Shown here one piece after another: positions 59,482 to 64,000 of a stretch of 64,000 nucleotides of DNA; position 1 is the first letter of the stretch, and each line of letters opens with the position of its first letter. The stretch covers positions 2,418,001-2,482,000 of the forward strand of contig CATNEN010000031.1 of assembly GCA_950097015.1 (NCBI GenBank), given 5' to 3'. The position numbers and the translations under genes are program-made. The DNA comes from Macrostomum hystrix. Lineage: Eukaryota > Platyhelminthes > Macrostomidae. The notes beneath the pieces were generated by a model. It was not told where the DNA came from. It saw only the letters and a list, made by a program, of their open reading frames with translations, and searched no databases.

Positions 59482-60616
59482 TCACTCGCCGACGCCAGCC
59501 TCGCCCTGCGCCGCATGGAAGGTGCGCAGTCGAAGCAGCCAGGCGGACCAGGCCGGCAGCAGCTGGTCCAGCCCGAGCCGGAGGCAGGCGGCCGGCGAGC
59601 CGTCTGGATAGGCGTAAACAAGCATAGCCGAGGTCAACAACGGCTGCTGCTGCTGCTCATTTTCTTGGCAACGTCGCATCTGATTCAACGCGCCCAGATA
59701 GGAGGCCAGTTGCAGAGGCGCGTCGTAAGCGTCGCGCAGGCCAACAATGCGACGCTCGTGCGCTGTCTTCCACTCGATCAGCAACTCCGTGCCCGCCGGA
59801 CCTTCACTACCACCGTCGGCGGCGTCAGCAACAGAAGCGGGCCGCAGTCGGGCTAGACAATCGAGGCGACCCTTGTAGCGCAATGGTCGATGTATAACCT
59901 GAGCCTCCTGGGCCTGCACCGACTCCAGGGTGCGAAGGATCTGGAGAGAGGAAAATGCTCTTCTTTCTTCTCTGGATGGATCTGGGTGGTGCAAACTCAT
60001 CATCGAGTTCTAGATGTTGCAACCTGATCATCGGGATCTGGATGGTGTAACCTGATCATCGGGTTCTCAATGGTGCAACCTATTCATCGGGATCTGGATC
60101 GTGCAACCTGATCATCGGGATCTGGATAGTGCGACCTGATCATCGGGATCTGCATGGTGCAACCTGATCATCGGGTTCGGGGTTTACGCCAAGGCAGGCA
60201 CAACTGACCGGTAGCACGGACTGGAAGAAGCCGGTAATTTCGGCCTCGGGCTGAGCGTCACCAGTCTCCAGATAGTCCCAGATGCTGCGATGCAGCCTGG
60301 CGCCGGAGGTTAGCAGGCCGGATTTGTACTTGGCGAACGCATCCGGCCCCAGGGCCAGTTGTTTTTTGCGCAGCCAGCGAGCCAGAGCGGCTGCGCTCTC
60401 AGGCGGCCTGGTTCGGTCCAGCACGGTGGTCACGCTGGGCAGCTGAGTCTCGACTCCTGGCCTCTCAGTCAAGACCACCTGCGCTGACGGCGAAATGCCT
60501 AAGAATGGATAATCATCTGAAGCGAATGCGGCGGCTGCAGAGGTTGACACAGCCGAGCACAAACGCTGGCGCCCAGAGCTGCTTCGGCGGAGGAAGCCGA
60601 AGAGATGTGATACAAG
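59482..60616 (-). CDS. MGME1: Mitochondrial genome maintenance exonuclease 1 (start codon not in this exon)
   Basis: Two minus-strand exons, 60616-60209 and 59940-59482, join in phase 0 (donor GTCAGT, acceptor CTCTCTCCAG) to 288 codons plus stop. The order of conserved segments follows human MGME1: LPSVTTVLDRT, FAKYKSGLLTSGARLH, SVLP|ILRTLESV, YKGRLDCLARL (metal-binding Asp), LLIEWKTA (the E-x-K of the PD-(D/E)XK nuclease core), DAPLQLASYLGALN and YPDGSPA. Role: RecB-type single-strand DNA exonuclease of mitochondria that trims mtDNA replication ends. A Gly/Ser/Ala-rich insert follows LARL. The exon at 60616 starts right after an ACCGCAG acceptor and has no in-frame ATG, and an in-frame TAG lies a few codons upstream. 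Its first residues (LVSHLFGFLRRSSSGRQRL) look like a mitochondrial presequence. The start codon must come from another exon or a spliced leader. Confidence 0.9.
59988..60182 (-). repeat. Intronic minisatellite, 28-bp unit (MGME1 intron)
   Basis: About seven copies of a 28-bp unit containing GGTGCAACCTGATCATCGGG. On the transcribed (minus) strand it begins about 26 nt after the donor and ends about 47 nt before the acceptor, so it forms nearly the whole 268-nt intron. Confidence 0.93.
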
Positions 60617-62017
60617 CTGCGGTATTTGTGGCTATTTTTGTACACCGTTTGAATACAGATTTGCACTTTAAAATTTGAGACTAAGAATAACCAAATCTAG
60701 GGTTATTATGTAAAGCCATACAAGTATAGTAAACACTATAGTATTGTTTTAGCACTGTGCCCATTGGCAAATTATGCAGTAAAGATCCCGAATACAGCAC
60801 TCTAGCTTGTAAAACAGTCCAACATGGCCCTGTCCCATATATAATCTCTTCTTTGTCTTGTCCTTTCTGTCTAATCTTGGAAAAGTCTAATTTGTTACAT
60901 TTATCTACAACATTGCAACTGTTGTCTGTAACTGTAAGTTCTAATTCTGATGTGTGCGTATAATAATTGATACATTGAGGTATAGTTGACATATGTAGTC
61001 ATTAAAACTAATAGTCCCATGCATATCAGCAAGTGCATAATATGGTTAAAGGTGTACAACTGAAAGCAAGTTATTTATTTCTATATATGTATGAGCTACA
61101 TTAATATAGCCTATTTTATTATTATTATATAGTTACTATATACCTAGTTGGTGCTTAAAAATATATCTCAGTAGCTAGACCTAATTAGTTGAAAAAGTTA
61201 AACACATGTAATGTAACAAAAAAACAAACAAAAAACATATGTGCTAATGCTAATGTGTAAGGAATCTAACAAGTAACCTATGTGGCTATGTAGAATACAA
61301 CCCATTTCAAAAGAATAGTGTTAGGCAGTTAATAGCCACTGTACTAATAGATCATACCTATGTTATAGTGATCATGATATAATTTTCAAATATTTTTGCA
61401 ACAAATAGGTCATTAATTAGCATTATATAATGTTATCATTTCCTGACATAAAAGATAAAAATATTTGTTTGTAAAAAGAAACCAGATTGGAAAAAATAGC
61501 AATGCTAGCTAGGCCTGTGTTTAAATTTGTTGAACCTAAACTATTTGCATACACTTTTTTCTACCTAAACATTATCCATCCTGAGTAGACTAAGTAGATA
61601 ACCAAGTCTAGAGATTGGCATACAAAATAGAAAGAAAAGAAACAACAATTATTGAATAAGTGTTATCAGCTATTACAGTGGCTATTGCTATCTGCTTAAG
61701 TGGAATGTTACCTTTCCATAGATCTAATTTTTTCTTTACTTTACCCGAATTTGACTTATTTATAACCAAGTATTTATTGTGATACTAGGCTACATAGCCC
61801 CACTCCAACCCTAAACAAAAAATGCGAATTTTCTTATCTTAAATTAAAAAGTACTTTAGTAGCTACATAATATTTCCAGAACAATAATGCTTTTAAGTAT
61901 TGCAAGGCAACTTAGTTTTCCTAAGCATTTTATACTAGGGTATATTAGTATATAGACCTAACTCAGCGCCTAAGTACAACAGTTAGCCAAGTAAGCTTAT
62001 GTAACGTGTAGGGTACC
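60617..62017. other. AT-rich spacer
   Basis: Very AT-rich DNA without recognisable exons. It should contain the MGME1 promoter and any upstream exon, but none could be identified. A 103-codon minus-strand ORF at 60681-60992 has no family features. Confidence 0.4.
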
Positions 62018-62473
62018 ATGTGGAAACATCAAACACACCATAGTCTACACTCAAGACTGCTAAAAGCGTACGCATCTAAACGGCCAAAGGGCCAAGGCCG
62101 CCGCAACGTGCCCGTCAATGCCGCCATCCGGCCGCTGTTCATCAGCACCGATGATGCCAGGAGCCGACCGGCCGCCGAGACTGTCAGCGCCAGGTGCACG
62201 AGCGCCAATGAGGCTGCACCCTCCCTGGACGCTGGCAGTGAGCCACAGCAGCAGCAGCAGCAAACTGACTTGAAGCAGATGGTGAGCATGCTGTTGCCCC
62301 TGTTCACCCGCTCTCTGACCCAGGTGATTGTGCGGGCCCTGTCCAGACCGCCTGGTGAGCTCCTCACGGTAGAATCGACCAGTAAAATGGTTGAGGACAT
62401 TGTGCGGGCTGTCCTCCAGGACGTGTCTGGCATGGCCTCCGCCGCCACCGGGGTCGTGGGCCCAGGCAGCTAA
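62018..62473 (+). mobile_element. LINE ORF1, C-terminal part
   Basis: A 151-codon ORF immediately before the endonuclease/RT ORF. It has a Gln run (QQQQQQ) and a leucine/glutamine-rich helix segment (DLKQMVSMLLPLFTRSLTQV), as at the C-terminus of Jockey-type Gag-like ORF1 proteins. No CCHC zinc knuckles are present. Together with the abrupt shift from AT-rich to GC-rich sequence at about 62060, this suggests that the 5' part of the element is missing. The ATG at 62018 may be fortuitous. Confidence 0.55.
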
Positions 62474-62540
62474 ACCAGAAAACTGGAAATTCCTTAATTT
62501 AAATGGGAACCCCATTACCCAGACAACGGGTCTGAAAATT

Positions 62541-64000
62541 ATGCACCTCAACTGCAGAGGGTTTCACCCGAAAAGCAGAGAACTCACCCAATGGGTCATT
62601 AGTCAAGAGATAGACATTGCTCTCTTCTCTGAAACCATTCTCAAGAGTTCGCACACGGTCCAGATCCCTGGCTACTCCATCATCCGATACGACACTCCGC
62701 ATGTCAGACGCGGCTTGCTCCTTGCTCACTCACCGCGCGTCAAACTCACCAATGTTCGCTTGCACTACGACAACGTGAACCATGAAGCCATCTCCTGCAC
62801 CGTCAGCCTGTCTGACAACTCTCACGGTGCCGACTTTAATCTGGCTCTGGTGTACAGGTCTCCGGCACCTTACCACCTGAACCTGAACCTACTCAAGAGC
62901 CTGGTCTCGCGCAGACGCAGTGTTCTCCTTGGCGACCTCAATGCCAGACACCGCTTCCTTGGCGGTGACAGCAGCAACAACAAGGCTGGCCATGAGCTGT
63001 ACGACTGGCTCTCTGAAGGTCCGACCTCGCCCACCATCCTCAATCAAGTTGGCCAGTTCACCAGAATCGCCACCAAGAATGGCGTCACTTCCAGGAATGT
63101 CTTGGACCTCGGCCTGGCCACGGAGGACTTTCTGCCCTTTGTGCAGGACTTTGCAGTCGGTCCTGACCTGGACAGCGACCACCTGCCAATCATCCTCACC
63201 CTCAACATTCAGTCGGCAAAGTGGGCAGGTCCCGCTAAGCCGAAAAACTTTTCCAAAACCGACTGGGATCAGTTCAGGCTGAGAATTAGTGAAGCCCTTC
63301 TTCCTGACCAGCCGACTCGCCTATCGAGTGCTCAGCAAATCGACGCCGAGGTCGAGCTCATCACAAAAGCCATCCACACGGTCATTGAGTCGACTGTGCC
63401 AGACTGTGGTGGCCGAAATGCTCTGCCCAAGCACATCCTTGAGCTGATCAAAGAGCGCCGACGACTCAGACGCCTCTTCAACAGCACCGGGGATGAAAAC
63501 TTTAAAAGGCTGGCCAACCAAATGGCCAACAGGATCAAAAGGGAAATCACTTCCTTCCAGAGCGGCAAGCTCACCAAGCTGTGTGAGAATGTTGTCGAGA
63601 ACAGCAAGAACAGCAAGGTCAAGAACTTCTGGCATGACACCAGGAAGCTGATGGGCAAGTTCAAGCCCAGCTCCATTCCAACCCTCACTTCGGGTCAAAC
63701 CAGTGCGCACACTGATCTGGAGAAAGCGAACCTTCTCGCTGCCACTCAGGACTCAAAGATGCGCCCAGTCCCATCAACTTGTGACCAGCTCAAACAGGAG
63801 GTGGCCGAAGTGGCCAAGTTCATCGCTTTCTATCCGATTCCGGCCGACATCAATGGCATAGCCACTCACCCGCTTGAAGCCGCATTCACTGTAGCCGACA
63901 CAGTGTGGGAGCTTGAGCACCTCAAGCCTGATGGAGCACCCGGGCTGGATAAGATTCCCAATCGAGTGCTCAAACTCGGCCTTGAAAGCGTGGCGATCAC
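62541..64000 (+). mobile_element. Jockey-type LINE ORF2: AP endonuclease and start of reverse transcriptase (runs off the window)
   Basis: The frame from ATG 62541 stays open for 486 codons to the window edge. The APE domain shows LNCRG, LFSET, ALVYRSPAP, LLGDLNARH, RNVLDLGLA and the terminal SDHLPI active-site motif. A linker with basic residues follows, and the reverse transcriptase begins with HLKPDGAPGLDKIPNRVLK near 63916-63975. The domain order and the GDLNAxH motif fit the Jockey/CR1-like group of non-LTR retrotransposons. All visible motifs are intact and there are no internal stops, so the copy may be young; the catalytic YADD part lies outside the window. Confidence 0.92.

Overview
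This is animal nuclear DNA. Coding sequence is GC-rich, is split by GT-AG introns and sits in AT-rich non-coding DNA. I read the genes by joining exons across splice sites and comparing the products with remembered family sequences; no search was run. Gene content is bilaterian: Spen, transportin-3, Polo kinase, uncoupling protein, RPS15A, secreted phospholipase A2, synaptotagmin-1 and MGME1. GC-rich exons, abundant minisatellites and two genes that look ready for spliced-leader trans-splicing suggest a free-living flatworm (Macrostomum-like). That placement is inference with modest confidence.

Layout. 1-4910: two minisatellites, the second a 2.3-kb array of a 34-bp unit, plus AT-rich DNA. 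4911-14282 (+): a nine-exon Spen/SHARP gene with four RRMs and a SPOC domain. 15042-24895 (+): an eleven-exon transportin-3 gene. 25492-29744 (+): a five-exon Polo-like kinase. These three lie head to tail with short spacers. 30056-36450: a 47-bp minisatellite, an intronless UCP gene (+) with a TATA box, another minisatellite, and RPS15A (-). 36500-43800: AT-rich DNA rich in transposon debris: a decayed mariner-like element, a fresh-looking MITE with perfect 39-bp inverted repeats and an 8-bp target duplication, and the remnant of an unassigned transposon protein. 43952-47445 (+): a three-exon secreted phospholipase A2 gene. 50070-51296 (-): intronless synaptotagmin-1. 52390-59040: four large minisatellites and one small secreted-type ORF. 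59482-60616 (-): MGME1. 62018 to the right edge (+): a Jockey-type LINE that runs out of the window.

The genes are ordinary housekeeping, signalling and neuronal genes and do not form one pathway. The most distinctive feature is architecture. About 18 tandem arrays cover roughly 14.5 kb (about 23%) of the window. Seven of them lie inside introns of five different genes, and they tend to begin 10-110 nt after the 5' splice site. The other notable point is MGME1: its first recognisable exon has no ATG but begins in phase 0 right after a 3' splice site, as expected if a flatworm-type spliced leader ending in AUG supplied the start codon. Most very long ORFs in the window are artefacts of tandem repeats.
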